64,000 nucleotides of DNA from an uncultured Oscillospiraceae bacterium (GTDB lineage Bacteria; Bacillota; Clostridia; Oscillospirales; Oscillospiraceae). Under the pieces are notes generated by a model. The model had not been told where the DNA came from and did not search any database. It saw nothing but the letters and a program-made list of their open reading frames with translations. Both the position numbers and the translations under genes were made by a program. Positions 23,201 through 30,894 of this stretch are shown in pieces. Each line of letters opens with the position of its first letter. Positions within the stretch are counted from its first letter, which is position 1. The DNA is taken from positions 1 through 64,000 of the forward strand of contig CANQVL010000004.1 in the NCBI GenBank assembly GCA_947627285.1, given 5' to 3'.

Positions 23201-25308
23201 TAAAGACCACCGAGGAGGGCGGGCCCCGCGTCGCCTCCTTCACCGTCACCGATACGAGTACGAGTACCCAAAACTCGGAGACAAAGACCACCAGCGATGC
23301 GGGCCTCGCGGTCTTCGGGGCGGTGCCCGGTCACACCTACATCATCACCGAGAACTCCTGCCCCGCCGGTTACTACCCCGCCACGACCTCTAAGACCGTA
23401 ACGGTTGAGGGCGAGAAGGAAGTGGTGAATTTCCTCAACAGGAAGATAAAGGATCCCGAGCCCGAAGAGCCGCAGGCGGAACTCCAGGCGACGCCCAACG
23501 TCTCCGTCTCCTGCTGTGAGGACCCGTCGGGGTACGTGTACGAGGGCATAGAGTCCAACAGGCTCAAGGACGTCAAAACCACGCTGTATTATAAGGCAAC
23601 CGATGGAGAAGGAGAGGGCGAGGTGTGGAAAGCCGGAGATTACGACCAGGAGAACCCGCTGACCACCGACGCGCTGGGGCAGTATATGTGGATGGTCCCC
23701 TCGGGCTATTGGCGGGTGGAATATGAGCTTGAAGGCTACGACACCCAGTACAGTGACTGGATGTCGGTCCCGCCGGTGCGGACGGGGGTCAATCAGAATA
23801 TGATAAGCTCTGAGCCCGCGGAAGTCACGCTGGAATACAGCGAGATTTTGGGCTGCTACATCCTCAGGTTCAGCCGCCCGGTCCAGGTTGAAACGGTTCT
23901 GGACAATATTAAGTTGGACATTTCCGGGGACGTTGAAAGCTCGGTCAACAGTCTCTACCCCTTGGATGCCGACTGGTCCGTTGTGGGTGGTGACGTGAAG
24001 GACAGCACCCTGTGCGCCACAACCTTTAGATTCGGCAGCTTTAGCGCCTGGGAAGTGATTCGCGATGAGGACGGAAATGAAATAGACCAGAAAGATTACC
24101 CTCTGCCCGTGGATACGCAGGTAACCGTCAAGGTGTCAGGCGTTTTGACCTACAAGAATGAACCGAGTGAAGACACAGCGGAGATAGCGATCCATGAGCC
24201 GCCCGCGAATAAATTCCGGGTCACGGTCATAGGCGGCTCCGGCTCCGGTCTTTACACCCCCGGCGAGGAGGTCAAGCTTACCTATGAGGTACGAAGCGAC
24301 TACACCTTCACCGGCTGGAGCGTTGTTGAGCCAATTGATACGGAAGATTCCATTGTTATCAGCGGCAACACCTTTGTGATGCCTGAGTGCGACGTGGTGA
24401 TCAAGGCTGAGTATAAGGAAAATGGCGGCGGAGGCAGTATCTCCGGCGGCGGAAATGGCGGCGCAAGCGGCTCGGCGGGGTCCGACAGCGTGACGATTTC
24501 CGAGAGCGTCGAGAACGGCAGTGTGACGGCGAATTACCAAAGCGCCGCTCCCGGAACGACGGTCACCATCACTGTGAAGCCCGACAGCGGCTACGTGCTC
24601 GGCAAGCTCACGGTCACGGACAGCGCCGGCAAGGAGATCGAGCTGACGGACAACGGCGACGGCACATACTCCTTTGAAATGCCCGAGGGCGGCGTGAAAA
24701 TTACCGCCGTCTTCAAGTGCGACGGCGGCGAGGCGTGCCTGAGCCGCAGGTTCACCGATCTGGACCCGAAGGCGTGGTACCACGAATACACCGATTACGT
24801 CATAGGGAAGGATCTGATCGACGGCGTGGGCGACGGTCTGTTTGACCCCAACGGCACGGTCTCACGCGCCCAGATGGTAACGCTTTTGTGGAATTTGAAG
24901 GGTAAGCCGGTGGTCAACTACTACATGACGTATCCCGACGTCAGCGAGGATGACTGGTGGGCGGAGGCCGTCAGATGGGCGACAAGCGAGGGCGTCGTTG
25001 AAGGCTACGACAACGGCAAATTCGGTCCCACCGACCTCATAAACCGCGAGCAGATGGCAACCATGCTCTACAACTACGAGAAGAAGTACGGCGGCGGCCT
25101 TGAGAGCGTCGGGCAGTACGAGCTGCCCTTCACCGACGCCGCAAAGGTGAGCCCCTGGGCGCTGGAGGCTGTGACCTGGTGCAGTAAGGAGGAAATTATC
25201 ACAGGCAAGCCCGGCAACGTCTTTGACCCCTTCGGCACCGCCACGCGTTGCGAGATGGCAGGCATCATCGCGCATTACTGCCAAAAGGACACGGCGGACG
25301 AGGAATAA
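17284..25308 (+). CDS. Giant S-layer-anchored surface protein
   Basis: A 2,674-residue secreted protein. The ATG at 17284 is chosen over one 21 nt upstream because GGAGG precedes it by 8 nt and a signal peptide begins there (MKKLMCILLSAVMVLGLIPV). Residues about 30-900 are rich in turns such as GGTVTVN and TLTVNG, suggesting a beta-solenoid. Later parts include Ig-like segments, a long region lacking known motifs (about 1380-1870), an SpaA/Cna-B-like domain near 1970-2060 (TYIITENSCPAGYYPATTSK), two bacterial-repeat domains (about 2310-2380, 2400-2475) around a glycine-serine linker, and three SLH domains (about 2487-2670) that bind cell-wall polysaccharide. An adhesin or surface-scaffold role is inferred. 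Confidence 0.88.
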   Translation: MKKLMCILLSAVMVLGLIPVTAAADAPTYNDIAPKNELEVRWGDGEGEGNGWYRDSGRAEPDDNLPQGVSFDAQTSTLTLKGADISFIRAADWGENKLTIKVEGENHIRSYHGRDGIELRSCHDVTIEGSGTLNVEVAGKNDDPVNPSYGTPLGVWDWYLVDRGEGYNGQDDHVYPSGTLTIDGVTVNLTNPEDEYRQFYGEVEYRNAQSMNVLIANMELKGGAKVTAKGMERVYMSANLTIGKDCEMTVDTMEFNGILDQDKENVIKTTLTVNGKLTATGDRFSGIEGIEENENVRDIYGVSLHINPGAKLVLNDGGVIDITAPKLSYGCGLSISSPAYDDDNDPKNKLGAAKAEINGGTITVNGAKDGISVDAGATWTQSAGTVTVNVDGDRDDWWDMSSGLGVNGYTDHPEDTAKFIQTGGTVTVNMSMGKPTVFVNENNPDGDGTEYGPGVHISGSAEYDISGSAKLNVNYTGTGNGWFPGVKIEANYNDQGQPVGKGGTMKVSGNATVNVDYTGFSGMDEITGISGFSVENESTLNVETGGTVTVTLPGGSVGDATGISLFESTVTTGGNITVTAPKGMTTNSMVGFNLGRDVENEEEKISKLTVSGGTVDIELKAVTRYVAVGISAGEGSQVSFEGGEVKMDIGGDKLNNEDWSGAVGLELWNESEATVKSGAKLDFKVSRTTGERTGVKISGRSTYKQVEGSEVTLNSIPDGDLRYESSAGMEVSDYSTVTLNGTLTVLKDVDVAVILTRSSIEIGTGAKLIYNALDSETGDGIILSDYSNLTMAEGEIDIDVPIVARNPSDDGSYWMTGGFNVGENSTAVITGGKININQNEARGTGTDDFYTVGLQVSNGFLRVMGGELNLRGLYPLSAINSLGSSDLITLGEGIIALYANGTEYGDEDLSGFEVERHVYTYVTQYGVDINYFDYVLDPEVETPSGEFNMTVKAGSAKAKYSAILELVNSGSVIAGQEYTARLTASLPEGSDTVTLSVDNGKVVNGSVSVNGKIADKDTNNVTYGEDEGTASLTVQSGDIVRFTVIPGAKENTIKAEFEKANETASAPFTAKGYALELPTSTDKATVTVSGVAAKDTEVKIFVDSVQSGDAVTANQAGVWSTTITLANEGEHTVYATIGNNRTDSKTITYKSTLPVVESLTVTNWIHGRTSADPNVESTFVIDFADPSKAPRYYTYWPELPEFTFTVKFSQGADRVADVRVIATDWQGNEETVYLSLDTGTMIWTGTHEFGVGDHITPEQFRVVWRNLDGTEGQTPETYEEPKIPDSAWGDPKVEGDVYTPPEYEDNRTGKRLETVTVEPGKYDFTVTDGAEVKLVSPEGGTLDGSGTSYSVTGKDGDMYVVTVKNDSDEYTLCIYFESTGGGDGQAYVLAETAAQDDDANVTVGGDYTASDADKGKTLEYLIVGSRVYRLEKKADSEDTYTVKEDVTEKEDLDITKVYKSFSVSGFRGADWDNATLVEWDGEHSDLLVGSVGSVPATYHINYATGEVTVDADTEAIAREFMSTQLAADLIDSAINVWEKDIDRELIDVEGVNCTVKLHASFDVLGETLGKLTVKPEFTITVGTKTKGHFGTISETLTVKVGFESVTSVDYRLTMKRDKDGNVEGFIPKYSGYISVSEDMSFTLGFSVSIKGQNTGTEEDVLSKYFAETELEKYLDELEKYQNKDTILPTAKVYIPIPAVPGLGFYFGSSLYYNYKLLGELSVNSEIKTGLKAGLVIADNEVISRTGDLEPVEQTTDLKFHAEAGAGVGIRGDFGLSLLRVLEVGVYGQAGPRVDIKGHGHAAFGTNKSTEFDAEIGIALGLEAKVGTAIAIKILNMNKRESLDFWTTYFTQPDWTLGRKFMPTKFTVREKEPTIVPAEVNLSTVIDMNISYQELVGSYDVKSKIMDADKYEFQLYESEGKPVTLTKNGDLTVTDKTQSFDFWVKVLYKVHPDDEYQVWKIVPLRYTPAVIEVVKTTEEGGPRVASFTVTDTSTSTQNSETKTTSDAGLAVFGAVPGHTYIITENSCPAGYYPATTSKTVTVEGEKEVVNFLNRKIKDPEPEEPQAELQATPNVSVSCCEDPSGYVYEGIESNRLKDVKTTLYYKATDGEGEGEVWKAGDYDQENPLTTDALGQYMWMVPSGYWRVEYELEGYDTQYSDWMSVPPVRTGVNQNMISSEPAEVTLEYSEILGCYILRFSRPVQVETVLDNIKLDISGDVESSVNSLYPLDADWSVVGGDVKDSTLCATTFRFGSFSAWEVIRDEDGNEIDQKDYPLPVDTQVTVKVSGVLTYKNEPSEDTAEIAIHEPPANKFRVTVIGGSGSGLYTPGEEVKLTYEVRSDYTFTGWSVVEPIDTEDSIVISGNTFVMPECDVVIKAEYKENGGGGSISGGGNGGASGSAGSDSVTISESVENGSVTANYQSAAPGTTVTITVKPDSGYVLGKLTVTDSAGKEIELTDNGDGTYSFEMPEGGVKITAVFKCDGGEACLSRRFTDLDPKAWYHEYTDYVIGKDLIDGVGDGLFDPNGTVSRAQMVTLLWNLKGKPVVNYYMTYPDVSEDDWWAEAVRWATSEGVVEGYDNGKFGPTDLINREQMATMLYNYEKKYGGGLESVGQYELPFTDAAKVSPWALEAVTWCSKEEIITGKPGNVFDPFGTATRCEMAGIIAHYCQKDTADEE

Positions 25309-25332
25309 AAGCGCAGTAAAATGACCCATAGC

Positions 25333-25362
25333 AAAGCGCGGGACCGCAAGGTCCCGCGCTTT
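25333..25362. terminator. Terminator between the giant SLH gene and metY
   Basis: A perfect 13-bp stem AAAGCGCGGGACC/GGTCCCGCGCTTT with a GCAA loop. It suits both convergent transcripts. Confidence 0.93.
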
Positions 25363-25399
25363 TGATATAATATTACCCCTTTTGGAAATGCTCCGGCTA

Positions 25400-26692
25400 T
25401 TATAACTTTTGGGAATGCTCCAGGGCTTGGGAGATGTCGGCGATCAAGTCGGCGGCGTCCTCCAGGCCGCAGCTGAGGCGGACAAGGTCAGAGGTTATGC
25501 CGGCGGCGACGAGCTCCTCATCGTTCATCTGCCGGTGGGTGGCGGAGGCGGGGTGGAGGCAGCAGGTGCGGGCGTCGGCGACGTGGGTCTCGATGGCGGC
25601 GAGCTTCAAATGCTTCATGAACTCCTCCGCCGCCTTTCTGCCGCCCTTGACGCCGAAGCTCACCACGCCGCAGGTGCCGTTGGGCATATACTTTTTCGCC
25701 GTCTCGTAATACTCGTCGCCCTCAAGTCCGGGGTAGGTGACGAAGCTCACGTATGGGTTTGTTTTCAGGAATTTCGCCACGGCAAGGGCGTTTTCGCAGT
25801 GGCGGGGCATACGCACATGGAGGCTCTCCAGCCCCAGGTTCAGGATAAAGGCGTTCTGGGGGGACTGGATTGAGCCGAAGTCGCGCATGAGCTGGGCCGT
25901 GCATTTTGTTATGAACGCGCCGCCAAGACCGAATTTTTCCGCGTAGGTGACGCCGTGGTAGCTGTCGTCGGGGGTGGTGAGTCCGGGGAATTTGTCGGCG
26001 TGGGCGAACCAGTCGAATCTGCCGGAGTCAACTATGGCGCCGCCAACTCCCGCGCCGTGACCGTCCATGTACTTGGTGGTGGAGTGGGTGACGATGTCCG
26101 CGCCCCACTCGAAGGGGCGGCAGTTCACGGGGGTGGCGAAGGTGTTGTCCACGATGAGGGGAACGCCGTGGGCGTGGGCGGCATTGGCAAACTTCTCTAT
26201 GTCCAGCACGGTGAGGGCGGGGTTGGCGATGGTCTCGCCGAATACAGCCTTGGTGTTGGGGCGAAAGGCGGCGTCCAGCTCCTCCGGAGTGCAGTTGGGG
26301 GATACGAAGGTGAAGTCAACGCCCATCTTCCGCATGGTGACGTGAAAGAGGTTGTAGGTGCCGCCGTAGATGGTGGAGCTCGCCACCACGTGGTCGCCGC
26401 AGGAGGCGATGTTGAAGACGGCGTAGAAATTCGCCGCCTGCCCGGAGGAGGTGAGCATCGCCGCAGTTCCGCCCTCCAGGGCGGCTATTTTCGCCGCCAC
26501 TGCGTCGTTGGTGGGGTTCTGGAGGCGGGTGTAGAAGTAGCCGGACTCCTCCAGGTCAAAGAGCCTGCCCATCTGCTCGGAGGTGGAATATTTGAAGGTG
26601 GTGGACTGGATTATCGGTATCTGCCTGGGCTCCCCGTTTCCGGGCGTGTACCCCGCCTGTACGCATTTTGTGCCAATACCCTGTTCGCTCAT
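25400..26692 (-). CDS. metY: O-acetylhomoserine sulfhydrylase
   Basis: A 430-residue PLP enzyme of the Cys/Met metabolism family that makes homocysteine from O-acetylhomoserine and sulfide. Motifs: PIIQSTTFKY, YTRLQNPTNDAVAAKIAALE, the PLP-binding lysine in THSTTKYMDGHG, and the C-terminal RLSCGLEDAADLIADI. The length of about 430 and an inserted region distinguish it from MetB/MetC (about 380). It follows the LURP-one gene by 39 bp on the minus strand. A 16-bp near-copy of its 3' end lies just past the stop codon. Confidence 0.92.
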   Translation of the reverse strand: MSEQGIGTKCVQAGYTPGNGEPRQIPIIQSTTFKYSTSEQMGRLFDLEESGYFYTRLQNPTNDAVAAKIAALEGGTAAMLTSSGQAANFYAVFNIASCGDHVVASSTIYGGTYNLFHVTMRKMGVDFTFVSPNCTPEELDAAFRPNTKAVFGETIANPALTVLDIEKFANAAHAHGVPLIVDNTFATPVNCRPFEWGADIVTHSTTKYMDGHGAGVGGAIVDSGRFDWFAHADKFPGLTTPDDSYHGVTYAEKFGLGGAFITKCTAQLMRDFGSIQSPQNAFILNLGLESLHVRMPRHCENALAVAKFLKTNPYVSFVTYPGLEGDEYYETAKKYMPNGTCGVVSFGVKGGRKAAEEFMKHLKLAAIETHVADARTCCLHPASATHRQMNDEELVAAGITSDLVRLSCGLEDAADLIADISQALEHSQKL

Positions 26693-26731
26693 TGTGCAAA
26701 ACCTCTTTTCGTTGTATTTGGAAAAATAGTT

Positions 26732-27208
26732 TTATCCGTTGCTTTGGGAGCATTTTTCGGCGTCGATGGCGAGGACGAGCATGAGCGCCATGAGCGCGTC
26801 GCGGGGGTCGCGGACGTCGATCACGTAGGTGTCGGTCCAGTTGAATATCTCCTTGGTGACGGACGCCACCCGCGCGCCGGAGCGGTCGGTGATGGTGTAG
26901 TCCCAGCCCATGAAGTTCCCCTCCACCTGCCAGCCGTTGCAGTCGATGTTGTAGCGGGGGCGGAGGAAGCTGAACTCCCGGTTTACACAGCCTATGCAGT
27001 TATCGCCCAGATACAGCTCGAATTTGGAGAGCAGGGTGAAGACGCGCTGCTTCACCGTCCCCACCTCCCGGTCATACTGGTCGAAAATCTTCAAACAGTG
27101 CCCCCAGGCGAGCTGTCCCTTGACGGTATAGAGGGTGCTCCCCTCCTCGTCGTAGATGTCGTAGCTGTCGAACCAGGAGAAAAAGCGCTGCTTGAACAAC
27201 ATTCTCAT
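26732..27208 (-). CDS. LURP-one-related protein (YxjI-like)
   Basis: A 158-residue protein with the LURP-one/Tubby-like beta-barrel pattern: MLFKQRFFSWFDSYDIYDE at the N-terminus, repeated strands such as LYTVKGQLAWGHCLKIFD, then YTITDRSGARVASVTKEIF and DTYVIDV. Such proteins lie in the cytoplasm; their function is not settled, though membrane or lipid binding is proposed for Tubby-like folds. RBS GGAAGG is upstream. It lies 42 bp after argS and is probably in the same transcript. Confidence 0.85.
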   Translation of the reverse strand: MRMLFKQRFFSWFDSYDIYDEEGSTLYTVKGQLAWGHCLKIFDQYDREVGTVKQRVFTLLSKFELYLGDNCIGCVNREFSFLRPRYNIDCNGWQVEGNFMGWDYTITDRSGARVASVTKEIFNWTDTYVIDVRDPRDALMALMLVLAIDAEKCSQSNG

Positions 27209-27250
27209 TCTGAGGCACTTCCTTTCCGAGGCGACCGGTGAGTGAATTTA

Positions 27251-28996
27251 TCACATCTTCTCCGGGGCGGTGACGCCCAGGACGGCGAGGCCGTTTTCCA
27301 GGACGGTCTTCACCGAGGCGGCGAGCTTGAGGCGTGCGTCCAGAAGCTCCTCCTCAGCGCCCTTTATTCGGCAGGCGTTGTAGAAGCGGTGGAAGCGGGC
27401 GGCGAGCTCCATAAGGTATCTGTTCACGCGGCTGGGGTCGTAGTCCCTGACCGCCAGCTTTATCTCCTCGGGGAAGGCGGAGAGCTCCTTTATAAGCGCC
27501 CGCTCCGTCTCGTCGGCGAGGAGGGCGGGGTTTATCTCCGAGGCGCTTTTGACCGTGTGGCCCTCGCTCTCCAGCATCGCAAGGAGCGTGCATATGCGGG
27601 CGTGGGCGTACTGGACGTAGTAGACGGGGTTTTCGCTGTCCTGCCGCACGGCAAGGTCCAGGTCGAAGTCCAGTGGGCTTGTGGCGGCCCGATTGTTGAA
27701 GTAGTAGCGGGCGGCGTCCATGTTTATCTCGTCCAGAAGGTCGATGAGGGCGATCGCCTTGCCGGTGCGCTTTGACATACGCACGGGCTCGCCGTTTTGC
27801 AGGAGGTTCACCAGCTGCATGAGGACTATGACGATGCGCTTTGAGCCCTCCAGCCCCAGGCCGTCCACCGCCGCCTGGAGACGCGCCACGTGACCGTGGT
27901 GGTCGGCGCCCCAGACGTTTATGACCTTGGAAAAGCCCCGCTTTTCCAGCTTGTTGCGATGGTAGGCGATGTCGGCGGCGAAGTAGGTGTAAAACCCGTT
28001 GGCGCGGCGGAGGACGTCGTCCTTCAGGTCGAGCTTCTCCGCCTCCTCCCGGGTCTTGCCCTCGGAGACGTACTTTCTCCTCAGAAGCTCAGCCGTTTTG
28101 AGCCACAGGGCGCCCTCCTTCTCGTAGGTCCAGCCCTTGGAGGTGAGGATGTCCACTGTCTCGGCGACGTAGCCGGATTCGTGCAGGGAGGACTCAAAGA
28201 ACCACTCGTCGTATTCGATACCGTATTTTTGGAGGTCGGACTTCATCTTGGGTATGTTCCGCTCAAGGCCGAATTTTGCCATGGAGTACTGCCACTCCTC
28301 CTCTGACGCGCCCTCGGGGAATTGGGGCGCGGACTCAAGGAAGCTTTGGGCAAGCTCCTTTATGTCCTCCCCGTGGTAGCCGTCCTCGGGGAAGGGGTAG
28401 TTTTCCTCGCCAAGCCTTTGCTGCATGGCGCGGGCGTAGATGGACACGGCGAATTTATGCACCTGGTTGCCGGCGTCGTTGACGTAGAACTCCTTCCAGG
28501 TGTCATAGCCCGCCAGCTTCAACACATTTGCAAGGGTATCCCCCAGGACGCCGCCGCGGGCGTTGCCCATGTGCATGGGGCCCGTGGGGTTGGCGGAGAC
28601 GAACTCCACCATCACCCGCTCGCCGTGACCTATGTCGTCGGAGCCGTAGGCTTTTCCCTCCGCCTCGATGTCGGCTATCACGTTGCCGTACCATTTGGGG
28701 CCCAGGCGGAAATTTAAAAAGCCCGCGCCCGCCGCCTCCGCCGAGGCGAAGTAGGAGCCCTCCAGGTCAAGCTCCGCTATGAGCGCGTCGGCGATCCTCC
28801 TTGGAGCCATGCGCATATCCCTTGCCGCCGCCATCGCCGCTGAGGAGGCGTAGTCGCCGAATACCGTGTCCTTGGGTATCTCCACGGTTCCCCTGAATGT
28901 CACTCCCTCGGGCAGGGAGCCCTTTTGAGAGGCTTTTTCGTATGCCGCGCCCAGCAGGGCCTCTATCTGCTGTTTTGCCGCGTCTATAAGATTCAT
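27251..28996 (-). CDS. argS: Arginyl-tRNA synthetase
   Basis: A 581-residue class I synthetase that charges tRNA-Arg. The N-terminal Arg-specific additional domain (about 1-100) is followed by the HIGH-type motif in ANPTGPMHMGNARGG, a KMSKS-type motif RMSKRTGKAIAL, and the all-helical DALR anticodon-binding domain (about 460-581). RBS GAAAGGAA is 8 nt upstream. It lies 14 bp downstream of the DUF1934 gene, an arrangement also seen in Bacillus (ywiB-argS). Confidence 0.97.
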   Translation of the reverse strand: MNLIDAAKQQIEALLGAAYEKASQKGSLPEGVTFRGTVEIPKDTVFGDYASSAAMAAARDMRMAPRRIADALIAELDLEGSYFASAEAAGAGFLNFRLGPKWYGNVIADIEAEGKAYGSDDIGHGERVMVEFVSANPTGPMHMGNARGGVLGDTLANVLKLAGYDTWKEFYVNDAGNQVHKFAVSIYARAMQQRLGEENYPFPEDGYHGEDIKELAQSFLESAPQFPEGASEEEWQYSMAKFGLERNIPKMKSDLQKYGIEYDEWFFESSLHESGYVAETVDILTSKGWTYEKEGALWLKTAELLRRKYVSEGKTREEAEKLDLKDDVLRRANGFYTYFAADIAYHRNKLEKRGFSKVINVWGADHHGHVARLQAAVDGLGLEGSKRIVIVLMQLVNLLQNGEPVRMSKRTGKAIALIDLLDEINMDAARYYFNNRAATSPLDFDLDLAVRQDSENPVYYVQYAHARICTLLAMLESEGHTVKSASEINPALLADETERALIKELSAFPEEIKLAVRDYDPSRVNRYLMELAARFHRFYNACRIKGAEEELLDARLKLAASVKTVLENGLAVLGVTAPEKM

Positions 28997-29010
28997 TGGT
29001 GTCGTTCCTT

Positions 29011-29382
29011 TCAGTCTTCTATGGTTATCTTTATTTTGTTCTCCTGTGTGCCGTGGGTGAAAACCAGGGTGTAGGACGCCTCCACGGTGCCGCCCCGCTC
29101 CGAAAGGTCCCAGCTGAGAGCGCCGGCGGCGGCTGTCAGCTCCATGGAGCCGTGGGGGGTGGTGTAAACGCCCGCCGTCGCACTTCCGGGTATGAGCGTC
29201 AGGCGCAGGCCGGCGGGGCCCCGGCGGGTCAGATTCAGGCGTCCCGGGCGCAGGACAAGGGTGACCTCGCCGAGGGCGTCGTGGTATTTTATCACGGCGT
29301 TTTCGCCGTCAAATTCGTACAGTCCGCTGTACACGTTTTCAAAGGCTTCGTCTCCGGCGGAGGTGCTGACGGCGATCCTCAC
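29011..29382 (-). CDS. DUF1934 family protein (YwiB-like)
   Basis: A 123-residue protein predicted to be a small calycin-like beta-barrel: alternating strands with VYSGLYEFDGENAVIKYHD, LTLIPGSATAGVYTTPHG and VEASYTLVF near the end. Its place just before argS matches ywiB-argS in Bacillus. Function is unknown. The start codon overlaps the murI stop by 4 nt (ATGA-type), implying translational coupling. Confidence 0.82.
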   Translation of the reverse strand: MRIAVSTSAGDEAFENVYSGLYEFDGENAVIKYHDALGEVTLVLRPGRLNLTRRGPAGLRLTLIPGSATAGVYTTPHGSMELTAAAGALSWDLSERGGTVEASYTLVFTHGTQENKIKITIED

Positions 29383-30194
29383 TGTCTTTCCTCCAGACTC
29401 ACGCGATTTACCGAGCCCTCGATGTGAAAGCCCAGGAACAGCGAGGCGGTGCGGGCGAAGTCCTCGGCGCTGTCGGTGACGAAGTAGCTGTAGGTGCCCT
29501 TTTCCCTGTCCGCAAGTCCGCCGAGCCTATAAAGCTCCCGTCGGAGCTTTGCCGCCGCCTGAGCGCCGGGGTCGATGAGCGTGACACGCGGGCCCATTAT
29601 CCTCCCAACTGTCCCGGCTATCAGTGGGTAGTGGGTACAGCCCAATATCAGCGTGTCCACCCCCGCGTCCCGCAGGTCCGAAAGGTACTGCTCCGCCACC
29701 ATGGAGAGGACCGGGTCGTCCTCGCCGGTACGCCCCTCCTCCACCAGGGGGACGAACAGGGGGCAGGCGGTTTTGTGTATCTGGACCTCCGGCATGAGGC
29801 GGAGGAGCTTTTCGTCGTAGGCGGTGCTCCTGATGGACGCCTTTGTGCCGATGAGCCCGATTTTGCCGTTCTTCGTGGCGCTCACAGCCGCCTCCGCCGC
29901 TGCGTCAGCGACGCCGAAGACGGGTATGGGGTAGTCGCCGGCGATCTCCTCAAGCCCGTTGGTGCTGACGGTCCCGCAGGCGGCGACCACCGCCTTTATG
30001 TCGTGGCGGAGCAGAAAGTCTATGTCCTGCCGCGCGTATTTGATTATCGTCTCGCGGCTCCTGCCGCCGTAGGGCACTCGCCCTGTGTCGCCAAGGTAGA
30101 TTATGTCCTCGCCCGGCATGAGCTCCATGAGCCTTTTGACGCACGTGAGCCCACCGAGCCCGGAGTCGAAAACGCCTATGGGCCGTATGTCCAT
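29379..30194 (-). CDS. murI: Glutamate racemase
   Basis: A 271-residue racemase that makes D-glutamate for peptidoglycan. Seen: GVFDSGLGGLTCVKRL (D10, S11), GDTGRVPYGGRS, the first catalytic cysteine in AACGTVS (C73) and the second in ILGCTHYPL (about C184). The usual Asn after the first cysteine (ACNT) is Gly here, which I believe also occurs in related Clostridia. First gene of the murI-DUF1934-argS block. Confidence 0.94.
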   Translation of the reverse strand: MDIRPIGVFDSGLGGLTCVKRLMELMPGEDIIYLGDTGRVPYGGRSRETIIKYARQDIDFLLRHDIKAVVAACGTVSTNGLEEIAGDYPIPVFGVADAAAEAAVSATKNGKIGLIGTKASIRSTAYDEKLLRLMPEVQIHKTACPLFVPLVEEGRTGEDDPVLSMVAEQYLSDLRDAGVDTLILGCTHYPLIAGTVGRIMGPRVTLIDPGAQAAAKLRRELYRLGGLADREKGTYSYFVTDSAEDFARTASLFLGFHIEGSVNRVSLEERQ

Positions 30195-30332
30195 ACGCTC
30201 CCTCCAAAAAATAAGTTGCCTTCCCGCCCCGCCGCCGTTAGATCCGGGGCGACGAAGGGAATACCATAATAATATATTCTAAAAGAGAAAATAAAACAAG
30301 TGTTTATTGTAGAAATTCTTCAAGCGAAATGC

Positions 30333-30396
30333 TATAATAATATTTACCGCTATTTGCGGCGCCGTATTTTCAGACCTGCGCGGCGCCGCGCGCAAA
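30333..30396 (+). promoter_or_regulatory. -10 element and leader hairpin of the 30414 gene
   Basis: A TATAAT at 30333-30338 has only a weak -35 upstream. The leader then forms TTTGC-GGCGCCG (30353-30364) with CGGCGCC-bulge-GCAAA (30381-30396), ending 4 nt before the GGAGG ribosome binding site at 30401. Confidence 0.45.
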
Positions 30397-30413
30397 GAAC
30401 GGAGGCTTGCGGG

Positions 30414-30827
30414 ATGATTCATTTTGACCTCTCAACCAAGGACTTCAGGCGACTTCTTGACCTTGTATACATCGGCAACTGGGTGCTCAACTCGGCCCGT
30501 GGGGACGACAGGATAACGGACTACGACGACGTGGAGAGCCTTATATTTGCCCAGTGCCTTCAGGAAAAGGGCACCGAGGAGCTTTACGACATCGACGGGG
30601 GCGTGGTGTACCCCTCCGTCGCCTTCTCCGAGGGCGGTATCCACGAGGCGATAATGGACTATGAGGACTCGGTCTTCTTTGACATCTTAGCTGAGGAGCT
30701 GGCGCGGAGGGACATGGAATTCGCGCCGGTGACGGAGGAGAATTACAACGAGCTTTCACAGCGCACGGAGGAGTACCTGGAGGAGTTCGACGAGAACGGC
30801 GTGGACAATTTATACCTTGACAAATAG
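30414..30827 (+). CDS. Conserved-looking acidic protein of unknown function
   Basis: A 137-residue, strongly acidic soluble protein (start MIHFDLSTKDFRRLLDLVYI; tail EEYLEEFDENGVDNLYLDK). The start at 30414 is chosen over an upstream in-frame Met because GGAGG is 8 nt before it. No signal peptide, membrane segment or known motif was seen; it is probably mostly helical. It has its own promoter, divergent from murI, and the XpaC-like gene follows after 67 bp. I do not recognise the family. Confidence 0.72.
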   Translation: MIHFDLSTKDFRRLLDLVYIGNWVLNSARGDDRITDYDDVESLIFAQCLQEKGTEELYDIDGGVVYPSVAFSEGGIHEAIMDYEDSVFFDILAEELARRDMEFAPVTEENYNELSQRTEEYLEEFDENGVDNLYLDK

Positions 30828-30894
30828 CGCCGATTGCCATAATTTATATATATAATCGGACAACGGCTTTTCACTTACCGAAACGGAGCGAGCT

